A stretch of DNA of 64,000 nt from Dasypus novemcinctus (Eukaryota; Chordata; Mammalia; Cingulata; Dasypodidae): the NCBI RefSeq assembly GCF_030445035.2, contig NC_080680.1:54387212-54451211 (forward strand), written 5' to 3'. The notes below the pieces were generated by a model. The model saw only the letters and a list, made by a program, of their open reading frames with translations, was not told where the DNA came from and did no database searches. Positions 23,080 to 35,114 of this stretch are shown piece by piece (the stretch's first letter is position 1; each line of letters begins with the position of its first letter). The translations under genes and the position numbers were made by a program.

Positions 23080-26000
23080 TATATATTAATAAAGTATAAA
23101 TCCATCCAAATAGCACAATCAATGGTATTTGGTGTAATCACATATTTGTGTGTTTATTACTTCAATCATTCTTTGAGCAATTTCATTATTTCAATAATAA
23201 TAATAATAAACAAAAAAACAATCAAAACCCACCTCTCATCTCTCTATGCTTCCCCTGCTGTATATAGCTGCTATTCTGTTTTTCTCTATAGTATATTGAT
23301 ACTTATATTTTGTAGAAATAGTCTTATATTTACAATATCACCCATATTTATGTTTAACACGAGGTTTAACTATCTTATACAGTCCCTTATTACAGGTTTT
23401 AATTTTCCTTATAGTAATATACATGGACTTAGACTTTCCCTTTCAACTACTCTCATACCTATATAAAAGCTCTGCTAGGTACAAGCTCCATGATATGCCT
23501 TTCACCATTTCTCTTCATTTTCAAAGATTCAAACTACATTTTTACCAGTCTGCACAGATTAAGCCTCAGTTTTCCATTCTCTACTCCCCTTCTTTATTCT
23601 GGTGACCTATATTCTAAATATTAACTCCATGAGTTTACACAAAATATTTAATTCATAATAGCACAATCATACGGTATTTTTCATATTCTCTGGCTTACTT
23701 CACTCAACATAATGTCCCCCAGGTCCATCTATGTTGTCATACTTCATGACTTCATTTCTTCTGATTTCTTCATAATATTCTTTTGTGTATATACACCAAA
23801 ATTTTTTACCCATTCATCAAATGATGGATACCTGTGTTGTTTCTAATTTCTGGCAACCATGGATAATACTGCTATGAACATCGATGTACAGATACCTGTT
23901 CATGCCTCTGCTCTCAGTTCTGGGTATAAATCTAGTATTGCTAGGTGTCATGGCAAGTCCATATTCAATTTCCTTAGGAACTGTCAAATAGTACAACACA
24001 GTGGCTGTGCCGTTCTACATTCCAAACTAATGGTGAATAAGGATTCCTATCTCTCCACATTCTCTCCAACATTTATAGTTTTCTGACTTTTTAATAGCAG
24101 CCAGTCTAATGGGGTGAAATGACATCTCATTGTTGTTTAAATTTGTGTTTCCCTATTGATAGTGATGATGAACATTTTTTTACATGTTTCATAGCCATTT
24201 GTATTTCTTCTTTAGACAGTTTTCAAGTCTTTTGCCCATTTTTTAATCTTATTCTTTTTATTGTTAGATTGTATGATTCCTTTCCATATCATTGAAATTA
24301 AATGCTTATCAGATATGTGATTGCCAAATATTTTCTCCCCTTGAGTCAGCTGCCTTTTCACCCTTTTTAAAAAGTCTTTTGAGATGCAAAACTTTAATTT
24401 TGAGGATGTCCCATTTATCCAGTTTTTCTTTTGTTGTTTGTGCTTTAGGCATAAGGTTTAAGAAACTACCACCTACCACAAGATCTTGAAGAATTTTTCC
24501 TACATTTTCTTCTGGGTATTTTATGTTTGTAGCTTTTATAATTAGGTCCTTTATCTATTTTGAGTTAATTTTTGTATAAGGTGTGAGATAGGAATTTTCT
24601 TTCTTTCTTTTGAATATGGATATCCAGGTATTCCAGCACCATTTGTTGAATAGACTGTTCTGGCCCAGTTGGGAAGACCTGACCAGCATGTCAAAAATGA
24701 CTAGGAATATGATGATCTCCTCTACATTGTTTAGTTTTTGGCATACATTTGTTCGTAGTATCCTCTTATGATCTCTCTCTTACTTCTTTTGGGACAGTGG
24801 TAATGTCCCCCATCTCATTTCTGATTTTATTTCTTTGTGTCTTCCCTATTTTTTTCTTTATCAGTCTAACTAAGGGTTTGTTTATTTTTTTGGTCTCAAA
24901 GAATAAAAATTTGCTTTTGTTAAATCTCTAATTTTTTTTTCATCTCTTTCACTCATTTCTGCTTGAAATAAATCTTTTCTTCGGCATATTTTGGCATTAG
25001 TTTGCTGTTTTCTTTCTAGTTCCTCTAGGTATGTAGTTAGATCTTCAATTTTAGCGGTTTCTTTCTTTTTTTAATGTAAGTATTGAGGGCTATGAAGTCC
25101 CCTTTCAGCACTGTCTTTGCAGTGTCACACATATTTGGGTATATTGTGTTCTCATTTTCGTTCGCCTCAAGATATTCGCTAAATTCTCTTCCAATTACTT
25201 CTTTGACTTACTGATTATGAGTGTTGTTTAATCTCCATATATTTATGAATTGTCCATTGTTCTGTCCATTATTGATTTGCAACTTCATTCCGTTATTATC
25301 AAAGAAAGTGTTTTGTATAATTTCAAACTTTTCAGATTTAATTGAGACTTCTTGTGACCCAACTTAAGGTCTATCTTTGGGAAGGATCCATGAGCAATTG
25401 CAAATAAAGTATATCCTGCTGTTTGGGGTATATTGCTCTATAGACATGTGTTAGGTCTAATTCATTTATCATATTATTCATGTTCTATATTTCTTTATTT
25501 ATCCTGTATCGTGATGTTCTATCCAACACTGAGAGTGGTTTATCAATCTATACCTTTTGATTGGGGAGTTCAGGCTATTAACATTCAACGTTATCATTGT
25601 AAAGGCATTACTTCATTGATTTTATCCTTCAAATCTCTCTTGTCATATGATTCTATTGTCTGTCTTTTTACTCTTTAGTTTACCCTTGCTAATAATCTTC
25701 CTTTAAATTCTTCTCCAAACCTCTCACTCTTATTATTTTTTTACCTTTGAGGTTGCAGTGCTCACTTTATTATCTCCTGTAATTCTGGTCTTTTGGTAAC
25801 ATATTCTATCAGTTTTTCTTTGTTTATAAAGACCTTGAACTCACCTTCATTTTTGAAGGACAGTTTTGCCAGATACAGAATTCTTGGCTGGTAGTTTTTT
25901 TCTTTTGTACCTTAAACCCACCATGGTTTCTGATGGTATATCAGCATTTATTCTTATTGAATTTTCCTTTTACGTGTTGCTTTCCTTTCTCTTGTTGTTT

Positions 26001-26390
26001 TCAGAAAACTCTCTTTACCACACGTTTGTCATTCTGAATAGTAGTGTCTCAGGATAGGTCTATTCAGATTTTTTCTCTTATTGGTGCATTGTCCTTCCTG
26101 GATATTGATACTTATTTCTTTCATAAGGGTTAGGAATTTTTCAGTCATTATTTCCAGAAATATTCTTCCTGCCCCTTTTCCATTTTCTTTTCCTTCTGGG
26201 ATGCTGACTATGCATATGTTTATTGTTTCACACTGTCATTCGATTCCCTGAGACTCTGTTTCATTTTTTCTCTTCTCTTCTCTTTCTGTTCTCCTGTATT
26301 TTCCAGTTCAGATGTTCTGTCTTTGAAATCACTAATTCTGCCTTCAAGCAATTCAAATCTGCACTTATGTGATTCTACTGTATTTTTTAA
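23080..26390 (-). mobile_element. L1 fragment B, minus strand (3' UTR to ORF1)
   Basis: Read from the plus strand: 3' UTR (23100-23650), ORF2 end (ggataatactgctatgaaca; tttgagttaatttttgtata near 24560), middle ORF2 text near 24740-25560, then ORF1 C-terminal code at 25780-25920 and the coiled-coil side at 26220-26390. In the ORF1 part the minus strand translates as ILYLAKLSFKNEGEFKVFIN, the L1 ORF1p C-terminal signature. The reverse-transcriptase core appears to be missing between about 24650 and 24740. It ends abruptly at the start of L1 C. Confidence 0.8.
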
Positions 26391-28299
26391 ATTAATGTAT
26401 TGAAGTATATCACTCATACGTAAACATACATAAACAATAAGTGTATAATAATTGTTGTGAACTTACAAAACAAATATATATAACATCATACAGGACTCTC
26501 ATAACTCACCCTACCACCAATAACTTGCATTATTTTTAAACCTTTTTAACTAATGATTAAAGAGCATTGCCAAAGTATTACTACTAACCAAAATATTTTT
26601 CCCCAACCAACCCTATTATTAGTATCTTTATATCATTTATATATGAACATACATAAGCAATTAAGTGTATAGTAAAAGTTGTGAACTTACAAGACAAACA
26701 TGCATAACAGCATACAGGGATCCCATACATCAACCATCCACCAACACCTTGCATTGTCATGAGACGTTTGTTACAAATTATGAAAGAATATTGTCAAAAT
26801 CTTACCACTAATCACAGTCCTTATCTTACATTTGGTATGCTTTCCCCCAACCCACCCTATTATTATTTTTTAAATATATTTTTTATGACAGAAGTTGTAA
26901 ACTTATAAAACAATCATGCACATGTGAAGAATTCTCAAATAACAACTGTCCATCAGCACACCACAATGTGGTGGAACATTTGCAACAAATAAGATAATAT
27001 CATCTGATTGTTACTGTGTTACCAATCCATAGTGTACATTTGGCTCATATTTTCCATACTGCCTCATTATCAACACAGTGCATCTTTCACATAGATGCAA
27101 AAATATTACATTATTACTACTAACCACAGTCCATAGGTCACTCCAGCTGTATTTTTCTCATGCTTCTCCACATTCCCAACACCTGCAGCAGTGATGTACA
27201 TTTGTTCTAGCTCATAAAGGACACTCTTGCATCTGTACCATTAACCACAATTCTCATCCACCTCTTGGTTTACTGTGCTATTCAGTTCCTAGATTATTCT
27301 CTAGCATTCTGTCACTTGGCATTTACATGCATAGACTACAATTTTCAGTCACATCCTCGTTTATAAACAAGTTGTTACTCACTGTGTGTTACCATCCACA
27401 CTATACATTTTCACACTTTAACAGTAAAACTAGTTAAAACTTATACATACAGTAAACATCAGTAGTCCACTCAGTCCTCCTCTTATCTCCTTTAAGAATC
27501 CACCACCTACCACCAGGTCTTGAAGATATTTTCCTACAATTTCTTCTAGAAGTTTTATGATTCTTGTTTTTATTTTTTGTTTTTTTGATGCATTTTGAGT
27601 TAATTTTTGGATATGGTGTGAGATAGGGTCCTTTTTCCTTCTTTCAGCTATGGATATCCAATTCTTTCAGCACCATTTGTTGAATGGATTTTTCTGCCTG
27701 ACCTGTGTGAGTTTGACAGGCTAGTAAAAAAGTATTTGATCATATCTGTGAAGGTCTGTTTCTGAACCATAAATTTGGTTCCATTGTTTTTTGTGCCTGT
27801 CTTTTTGCCAGTACCATGCTGTTTTTACCACTATAGCTAGGTAATATGATTTAAAGTCTGGAGATGAGGGTTCTCTTTTCCTTTTTATGATGTTTCTGGC
27901 TATTCGGGACCATTTATCCTTCCAAATAAATTTGATGGTAGTGCTTTCAAATTTTCTTTAAGAGAAAATTTTTATCTTGATTGCATTGAATCTGTATATC
28001 AATTTGAAAAGAAATGACATCTTAATGATATTTAGTCTTCCAATCCATTGCATGGAATATTCTCTGACTTATTTAGGCCTCTTTTTTTATTTCTTGTAAC
28101 ATTGAGTTGCAGCTTTCTGAGTACAAGAGCTTTACATCTTTGGTTAAGTTCATTCCTGATTATTTGAGTTTTATCTGTCATATTTTATTTTCACCACTCT
28201 GTCAACAATTTTAGTTACTTTTATTGATATAATCTTCATTTCTAGACTCTCTTCCAGAACTCTCTTTCCTGTCTTTTCTTTTCAGGCTCTAGCATACTC

Positions 28300-29301
28300 T
28301 TTAGTATTTACTGAAAATCTGGTCTCTTGCTTATAAATTCTCTCAGTTTCTGTTTATTTGTGAATATTCTAAACTTGCCCTCATTTTTGAAAGACAGTCT
28401 TGCTGGATATAATATTCTTGGCTGTAAGTTTTTCTCTTATAGTATTTTAAATATATCACAACACTGTCTTCTTGCCTCCATGGTTTCTGGTGGGAAATCA
28501 GCACTTGATCTTATTGGATATCCCTTATATGTTATGTATTGCTTTCTCTTGCTGCTCTCAGAATTCTCTTTGTCTTTGGAATTTGACATTCTGATAAGTA
28601 TATGTCTTGGAGTAGTTCTATTCAGATTTTTTTAAATGTGAGTACATTGTGCTTCTTGGACATGGATATCTATATCCTCAATAGGGTTGGGAAATTTTCT
28701 ACCATTATTTCTTCAAATATTCCTTTTGCCCCTTTTCCCTTCTCTCCTCTTTCTGGGGCATCCATGACATGTATGTTTGCACATCTCTGGCTGTTGTTTA
28801 GTTCCCTGAAACCTTGTTGAATTTTTTTCCATTCTTTTCTTCATCTCTTCTTTTGTATGTTCACTTTCAGTGGCTATTTCTTCAAGCTCACCAATCCTTT
28901 AATCTGCCTCCTCAAGTCTGCTATTATATGATTCCAATGTTTTTTATTTCATTTATTGCTTCTTTCATTTCCATTAGATCTGCTATTTTTCTATATATGC
29001 TTTCAAATTCTTCTTTGTGCTTATTCAGTGTCTTTTTAATATCCTTAATCTCTTTAGCCATCTCATTGAATTTATTAAGGAGATTTGTTTGAACATCTCT
29101 GATTAGTTGTCTCGACTCCTTTACATCATCTGGAGGCTTATCTTGTTCCTTTAACTTTCTGATTCTTGGTGTAGATTGAAATCTTGTATTGGTGTCTTCG
29201 ATATGGTTTACTAGAGCATTTATTCTGGGTACAAGTTTTCTCTTTAGTTTAGGGCTTCCTATTGTTTCTCCCTTGCTGGTTGTGCAAAAGAAGTCAACCA
29301 C
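28300..29301 (-). pseudogene. L1 ORF1p remnant
   Basis: The N-terminal and coiled-coil part is open for 125 codons at 28924-29301, with heptad-like text such as LLNKFNEMAKEIKDIKKTLN. The C-terminal domain reads PRILYPARLSFKNEGKFRIF near 28430-28370, followed by the TNKQKLREFISKRPDFQ block. In L1 this protein is the RNA-binding trimeric chaperone. The two parts are not in one open frame, and the open piece has no ATG start, so it is a remnant. Confidence 0.8.
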
Positions 29302-29309
29302 ATAGATGG

Positions 29310-30625
29310 TGCTATAAGCTGTGGAGACTCAAGCTGCCCTCATTGCACCAGGGACCAATGATGCTTCTTCCAACTTTCTCTTCTGCCAGGGGTATGTACA
29401 GAGTTCACAGCTGTGTGGAATAATCCAAGTCATGCACTCCTAGACTGTAGTTGCCCAGAGAGACTGATGAAGCTTCTTGCCCCTTTTTCCAAGGCCTGGA
29501 GTAGAGATGGAGCTGTAGATGTGGGCAGCAATCTTGCAGTATGGGTCCAAGATGACCCCAGTTACCCTGGTAAACTTCTGATTTTCAGTCTATGCCAGCC
29601 AAAGTTACCTGCAGTTACCTGGATAGGCTTGTGCGAGGCCTGCCAGTCTCCTCCCTTCCAGAGGTGGGGTTGAAGCCTAGATTAGGGCTGCAGGCCAATC
29701 TGGGTAAAAGAAACTAGTTCCTAACATCACTGTGATTTTTAGTCAGCCAGGCTTCCCTTCAGGTTGAGGAAGGAGTCAAAATGGGGCCACTGGCCTCTTT
29801 CTGAATTGTGCAGATTCACACCCCAGCTGTTCCCAGGGTTATAGTTAAGCCAGCTGAGGCAACCAATCAGTAGCCAACATTGGCAGCCAATTATCTCCCC
29901 TGTTTTTTTTTTTTTTTTTTTTTTGGAAATGAAACTTCCAATTCCAGCCACAGAATAGCTCCTGTGGTGGCTTGTGCCACCAGAGTAGGACAATCACCAA
30001 CCTCCATGGCTTGGCTGGAAATTTCGCAGAGATTCTGGCACAGGTTTCCACAGTTTCCTCCCACCTGGGGATGGCACTGGGGACTAGGCTGGAGGTGCAA
30101 TATGACCTGCATGGAAAGAAGCTCGTCCCCATGTGCACTGTGATTTTCATCCACCCATCTTCCCCTCATTCCAGGCGTGGAGTTAAGATGGCAGCTACTG
30201 GCCAATTTCTGACTTGGACAGGTTCAAAGTTTAGCTGTCCTCAGGATTATACTTTAGCCCGCTGAATTTACTCATAAGTAGCTGAAGTTGGTGCCCAACC
30301 GTCTCTTCCTCCCTCATTTATTGGAAGTGGAGCTTTCAATTCCATCCGTGGAACAGCTTCAGAGGCAGCTTGTGCTTCCAGTGGAGGATGGGCACCAGCC
30401 ATCAGGGCATGGAACACTCTATTTATGAGTTTTTTTCTGCAGATGGGCAGTCTCCTCCTTCCATTCCTTCAAGGATGTTGCATTATGCTCTTTTGGCCTC
30501 CTGGAGCCCCCAAATAGATGCTTCAGCTGGCTAGCTCCAGAGAGCTCTGGGTATTTACTAATTTCCCTGTTGCAGAAGCTGACTCTAGGAGCTCCTTACT
30601 CTGCTGCCATCATGCTGGTTCTCCT
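29310..30625 (-). promoter_or_regulatory. L1 5' UTR (internal promoter region), minus strand
   Basis: This region is clearly less AT-rich than its surroundings and lies upstream of ORF1. It contains partly repeated segments (tccaattccagccacagaat near 29937 and tcaattccatccgtggaaca near 30334, each with a following gtggcttgtgcc-like stretch). It starts on the minus strand with an agcatgatggcagcag motif near 30615. Such regions drive L1 transcription in mammals; activity here is inferred. Frames of 84-104 codons on both strands are chance. Confidence 0.65.
29909..29931. repeat. T homopolymer inside the L1 5' UTR
   Basis: An uninterrupted run of about 23 T within a GC-rich context. It could be the tail of a tiny retroposition event or a slippage expansion. 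Confidence 0.8.
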
Positions 30626-30637
30626 CCCTAATGTATT

Positions 30638-32297
30638 TTTATTGTATTTTTTTGAAGATACATAGATCACAAAATATGTTAAATTCAAAAAAATATAAGA
30701 GGTTCCCATATACCATGCATCCCCCCACCCTTCCCCCACATTTCCACATCAACAACCTCTTTCCTCATTGTGGCACATTCATTGCCTTTGGTGAATACAG
30801 TTTGGAGTACTGCTGCACCACATGGATAATAGTTTACATTGTAGTTTACACTCTCCCCCAGTACATTCAGAGATCTATGGCAGTATATATAATGCTCAGC
30901 ATCTGTACCTTCAATATCATTTAGGACAATCCAAGTCCTGAAAATGTCCCCACATTACATCTCTTCTTCCTTCTCCCTGCCTTCAACAACTACCGTGGCT
31001 ACTTTCTCCACATCAATGCTACACTTTCTTCCATTATTAGTCACAATAGTTCCATAGTAGAATATCAGTAAGTCCACTCTAATCCATATTTTATTCCACC
31101 ATCCTGTGGACGCTGGGATGGTGATGTCCATTCCACCTCTATATTGAGAAGAGCTTAGATTCCACATGGATGATGGATACAATTCTCCTGATTGCAGTTG
31201 TAGGCACTCTTGGCTCCCAGTAGTGATGATTGACCATTTTCACCTTCCTGTTAGCTGACCTGGGTAACTCCAAAAAATTAGAGGGTAAGAGTTGCAACTC
31301 TGCTGAGGCTCAGGGCCCAGCTGGCACATGGACAGTCCAGGGATTCAAGTCTTCTGATTAAATACCAACCATAGTGCCAACCATAGGTTCAGTAAAAGTG
31401 AAAGACGAGGCATGTGTACAAAGGTCACATCTGAGTCCAACTCCATCATGCTCTGGAACAAAAATTCCAAAGTAGGGCCCACTGACATTGCACTGAACTC
31501 CAGAGCCATCTGCCATGACCATATAATGTGTGGATCTCTGTAGCCCTCAGGAGAACCAGTACCTGGGGTTGTATCCACTTTGGCTGTCTCTGGGGTCCTG
31601 CTGAGGTGTGCATAAGCACAACCCCTCTGATGACCTCCTGACTCTTTTTTGAATTCTGTTAGCCATATTAACTCATATGTACTTGCCATTTACCCTTTTA
31701 TTTCAGGTCAAAAAGCAATTTTTAACACATGATTCTACATGTAGGCTGAGATATTTTGCTGGTCTGAGTTGACCCTTTCATTCAATGTCTTTTTTCTAGT
31801 TACATCACCAGCTGGTGCTTGGTAGTAATCCCTCCACACCAGGGAGGCTCATCCCTGGGAGTCATGTCCCACACTGGGGTGAAGGTAATGCATTTAAATG
31901 CTGAGTTTGGCTTAAAGAGTGGCTCATTTGAGCAACATGGAGGCCTAGTTCATATTTCAGGCACACAGGCTCATAAGCATAGTCATCAGTGTCAAGGGCT
32001 CATCACTGGACCATCCTTCTTAGTTGGTCTATGCCATTGCCCTTGGGGGATTATTACTGTTCCATTGGGGAATGTGATAGAGATTCCCTGAGTAGGAACT
32101 CAGCACTCCCTCAGTTCATTAACTGTATCTACTATGAAAATAACTGACATATATCCAAACGTTTTTATGTACCCTATATACATACCCTGGAGAACTTCCT
32201 GCCAACCATGTGCCCCCCGTCAATAACACCCCATTCCAACGTTCCTCCCCTGCCCAGCTGAACATTTCTGTGGTCCAAAGCTTCTTAAAAAAAGAAA
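30638..32297 (-). mobile_element. X retroposon, copy 5 (full length)
   Basis: About 1660 bp on the minus strand. Its A-rich 3' end lies at the left (ttgaagatacatagatcaca) and its 5' end near 32290. An 11-bp duplication with one mismatch flanks it: cctaatgtatt at 30627-30637 and cctaatatatt at 32298-32308. It matches copies 1, 6 and 7 closely and copies 3 and 4 more distantly. The longest frame (114 codons, minus, 31345-31689) also occurs partly in copy 6, so it probably reflects the source sequence by chance. Confidence 0.8.
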
Positions 32298-32299
32298 CC

Positions 32300-32700
32300 T
32301 AATATATTGCCAAATTCAATTAATAGGAAAATTAAATATAGTGATAGGTTTGAAGATTAGAAATAGAATACATACTAATTTAGAAAACTAAAATAAAGTA
32401 AAAATGAATTGGAGTATTAAAATATTAAAAATATTATAAAGCTTTGTTTTTGACATTTTACCTTCTTCACTGCAATAGTTGTTGCCCTGTATGTACAGTG
32501 GCAAGCAATTTCTTTCATTTCTTCCTCAGTTTCTACATCCTTTTGTTTTTCCTAATTTTTAATTTTGTCTCCACAAAAGTTTTAGATCACACTACTTCAA
32601 ATATACAATATAGGGGTCTCCCATATATTCAACATCAAACCCTTTTCCCCCATCCCCAGAAATGATCTTTTTACATGTTCATGTTATATTTGCTGCAGCT
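32300..32700. other. AT-rich spacer, possibly L1-derived
   Basis: A gatcacactacttcaaatata segment near 32585 and cttttcccccatccccagaa near 32642 resemble fragments of X or L1 3' ends. No gene. Confidence 0.4.
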
Positions 32701-32734
32701 GATTTAAGATATTGGAACACAGCATTCAAACATA

Positions 32735-33628
32735 AATAAACAAAAAAAACCAAAGAGCTTGTTCTTGAGAAGATAATAAAATTGACAAACCCTTAGCTAG
32801 ATTAAGAAAGGAAAAAGGAGAGAAGATGTAAATACACAAAATAAGAAATAAGAAAGGGGATATCAACACTGACCCCACTGAAATAAAGACTATCATAAGA
32901 GGATACTTTGAAAAACTATATTCCAATAGGAAGGACAATTTAGAGGAAATGGGCAAATTCCTAGAAACACATAAGTAGCCTACATTGACAAAAGAAGAAA
33001 TTGATGATCTCAACAAACCAATCACAAGTAAAGAGACAGGATCTGTCATTAAAAACCTCCCAACTATGAAGAGCCCTGGGCCAGATGGCTTCACAGATGA
33101 ATTCTAGCAAATATTCTGGAAAGAACTAACACCAATCTTGCTTAAACTCTTCCAAATATATCAAAATAGAAGGAACATTGCCTAACTCATTCTATGATGC
33201 CAACATTACTGTAATACCAAAGCTAAACAAAGATACCACAAGAAAGTAAAATTACAAACCAATCTCTCTAATGAATTTGGATGCAAAAATCCTCAAGAAA
33301 ATACTAGCTAATCATATTCAACAACACATTAAGTGAATTATACACCTTGGCCAAGTGGGTTTCATTCCTGGTATGCAATGATGGTTCAACATAAGAAAAT
33401 CAATAAATGTAATACACCACATAAACAGATTGAAGGAAAAAGAATTACATGCTGATACCTATAGATGCAGAAAAAAGCTTTTGACAAAATATAGCACCCT
33501 TTCTTGATCAAAAGATGAGAATAGAAGGAAACTTTCTGAACATTATAAGAAATATATGAAAAGCCCACAGCTAACATCATTTACAATGATGAAATCCTAA
33601 AATCTTTCCGTCTAAGATCAGGAATGCT
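32735..33628 (+). pseudogene. L1 ORF2 reverse-transcriptase fragment, plus strand
   Basis: The plus strand shows the classical text of L1 ORF2 around the start of the reverse-transcriptase domain: ccctgggccagatggcttca (giving the SPGPDGF motif), aaaatcctcaagaaaatact (the ILNKIL-like block), and gggtttcattcctggtatgc. Frameshifts and stops (for example tag after aattc at 33107) break it. This is the only reverse-transcriptase segment in plus orientation in the window. Confidence 0.85.
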
Positions 33629-33639
33629 CTAATGTATTT

Positions 33640-33980
33640 TTTTTTCCTGCTCCTCATGACTTTTTGTGTTCTTCTGTGTCTGTACTTTATTTATTTATCC
33701 CCACCCCCCTCAAAGGCTTGCTTGCTGTCTGCTCTCTCTGTCCATTCACTGCACATTCTTCTATGTTTTTGCTTTTCTCCCTTTTTGTTGCGTCACCTTG
33801 CTGAGTTGGCTCTCCGTAACACCTGCGGGACAGGTGGCACTCTGTGGTGCCCATGGGCCTGAGGCTCTCTGCAGCCTGCAGGGAAGCCTGTCCTTACAAG
33901 GATGCCCTGGGATGCGAACCCAGGGCCTACCCATATGGTAGATATGGAGCCCAAGTGAATGAGCCACAGCCACTTCCCTG
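33640..33980 (-). mobile_element. DAS-type SINE, minus strand
   Basis: Reversed SINE: a T/C-rich left side (tgctgtctgctctctctgtc), a GC-rich middle, then gcgaacccagggcctaccca, tatggtagatatggagccca and gagccacagccacttccctg. Flanking taatgtatttttttt (33629) and taatgcatctttttt (33981) look like a diverged target duplication. Frames of 66-91 codons across it are not genes. Confidence 0.8.
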
Positions 33981-34009
33981 TAATGCATCTTTTTTAGATA
34001 TTTATTTAT

Positions 34010-35112
34010 TTATTTTTGTTGTTTTTATTTTTTTAATTTTTTAAAATTAATAGATCACAAGGAATGTTACATTAAAAAACATAAAAAAACAAAAATCTAA
34101 GAGGTTCCCATATCCACATCATTTTTGTAAATTGTATTTTTGAAGATATGTACATCACAAAAAAAACTGCTATACTAAAAAATATAAGAGGTTCCTGTAT
34201 AGCCCCCACTCCGCCACCCCACTCCTCCCACACCAACAACCTCCCCCATTATTATGGCACACTGGTCGCAATCAGTGAACACATTTTGGGGCACTGCAGC
34301 ATTATACAGATAATAATTTACCTTGTAGTTCGCACTCTCCCCCAGTATATTCAGTGGATTATGGAATTTGATCCTGCAATATCATTAAGGCAACCTAAAA
34401 TCCCACAAATGCCCCATGTCACATCTCTTCTATCCTCTCCATGACCTCAGCAACTATTGTGGCCACTTTCTCCACCTGGATGCTAAAATTTCTTCTATTA
34501 CTTGTCACAATAGTTTTATAGTAGAATATCAGTAAGTTCACTCTAGTCCATTTTTTATTCCTTGATTCTTTGGACCCTGGGATGGTGATGTCCTCTCCAC
34601 CTCTAGATCAAGAGGGGGCTTAGATTCCACATGGATGATGGATGCAATTCCTTTGCTTACAATTGTAGGCACTCTCAGTTCCCTGGTGTGGTGGTTGACC
34701 ATCTTCACCTCCTTGTTAGCTGACCTGGGTAACGCCAACAAACCAGAGAGTAGGAGTTACCACTCTGCTGAGGTTCATGGTCCAGCTGGCATATGGGCAG
34801 TCCAGAGATTCAAGTCTCCTGAGTATGGACCATCCCAAGCACCAACCACAGGTTCAGTAAGAGTGACAGAAGAGGCACGTGTAGAAAAGTCACATCTGAG
34901 TCCAGCTCTGTCATACTCAGGAGCACAAATTCCAAAGTAGGGCCCTCTGACATGGCACAGAGCTCCAAATCCATCTGGCATGATTATATACCTTGTAGAT
35001 CTCCATAGCCTTCAGGAAAACCAGTACCTAGCGTTGTATCAATTTTGGCTTTTTCTGGGGTCCTACTGAGGTGTGCATAAACACAACTCCTCCGATGACC
35101 TCCATACTCTTT
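34010..35112 (-). mobile_element. X retroposon, copy 6 (5'-truncated, with a doubled 3' end)
   Basis: X text from the A-rich end to the point matching about 31640 of copy 5. Two successive 3' ends are visible: one around 34046-34120 and another starting near 34132, each with a gatcac/catcac segment followed by aagaggttcc. The right end abuts L1 ORF1 sequence. Confidence 0.75.
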
Positions 35113-35114
35113 TT

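Larger units (their letters stand above)
26395..30625 (-). mobile_element. L1 C, minus strand, with 5' UTR but most of ORF2 missing
   Basis: On the minus strand the order is: a GC-rich 5' UTR from about 30625 to 29310, ORF1 from about 29300 to 28300, a short spacer, then the C-terminal third of ORF2 (28180-27500) and a long 3' UTR (27490-26395). Endonuclease and reverse-transcriptase coding is absent. The 3' UTR carries a partly repeated segment (gttgtgaacttacaaaacaa near 26453, gttgtgaacttacaagacaa near 26679, and a decayed third near 26890). It meets X copy 5 at 30625-30640. The intact 5' region suggests a comparatively young or structurally derived L1. Confidence 0.8.

Noticed and set aside
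26393-30637. taatgtatt as the target duplication of L1 C
   Set aside because: The right copy (30629-30637) overlaps the duplication of X copy 5, and the word is short and AT-rich, so it cannot be assigned with confidence.
31345-31689. 114-codon minus frame partly repeated in copy 6
   Set aside because: The shared text (HLSRTPE.AK.DTT.GTG.PEGY) reflects common repeat descent; each frame is broken elsewhere and no other copy is open across it.
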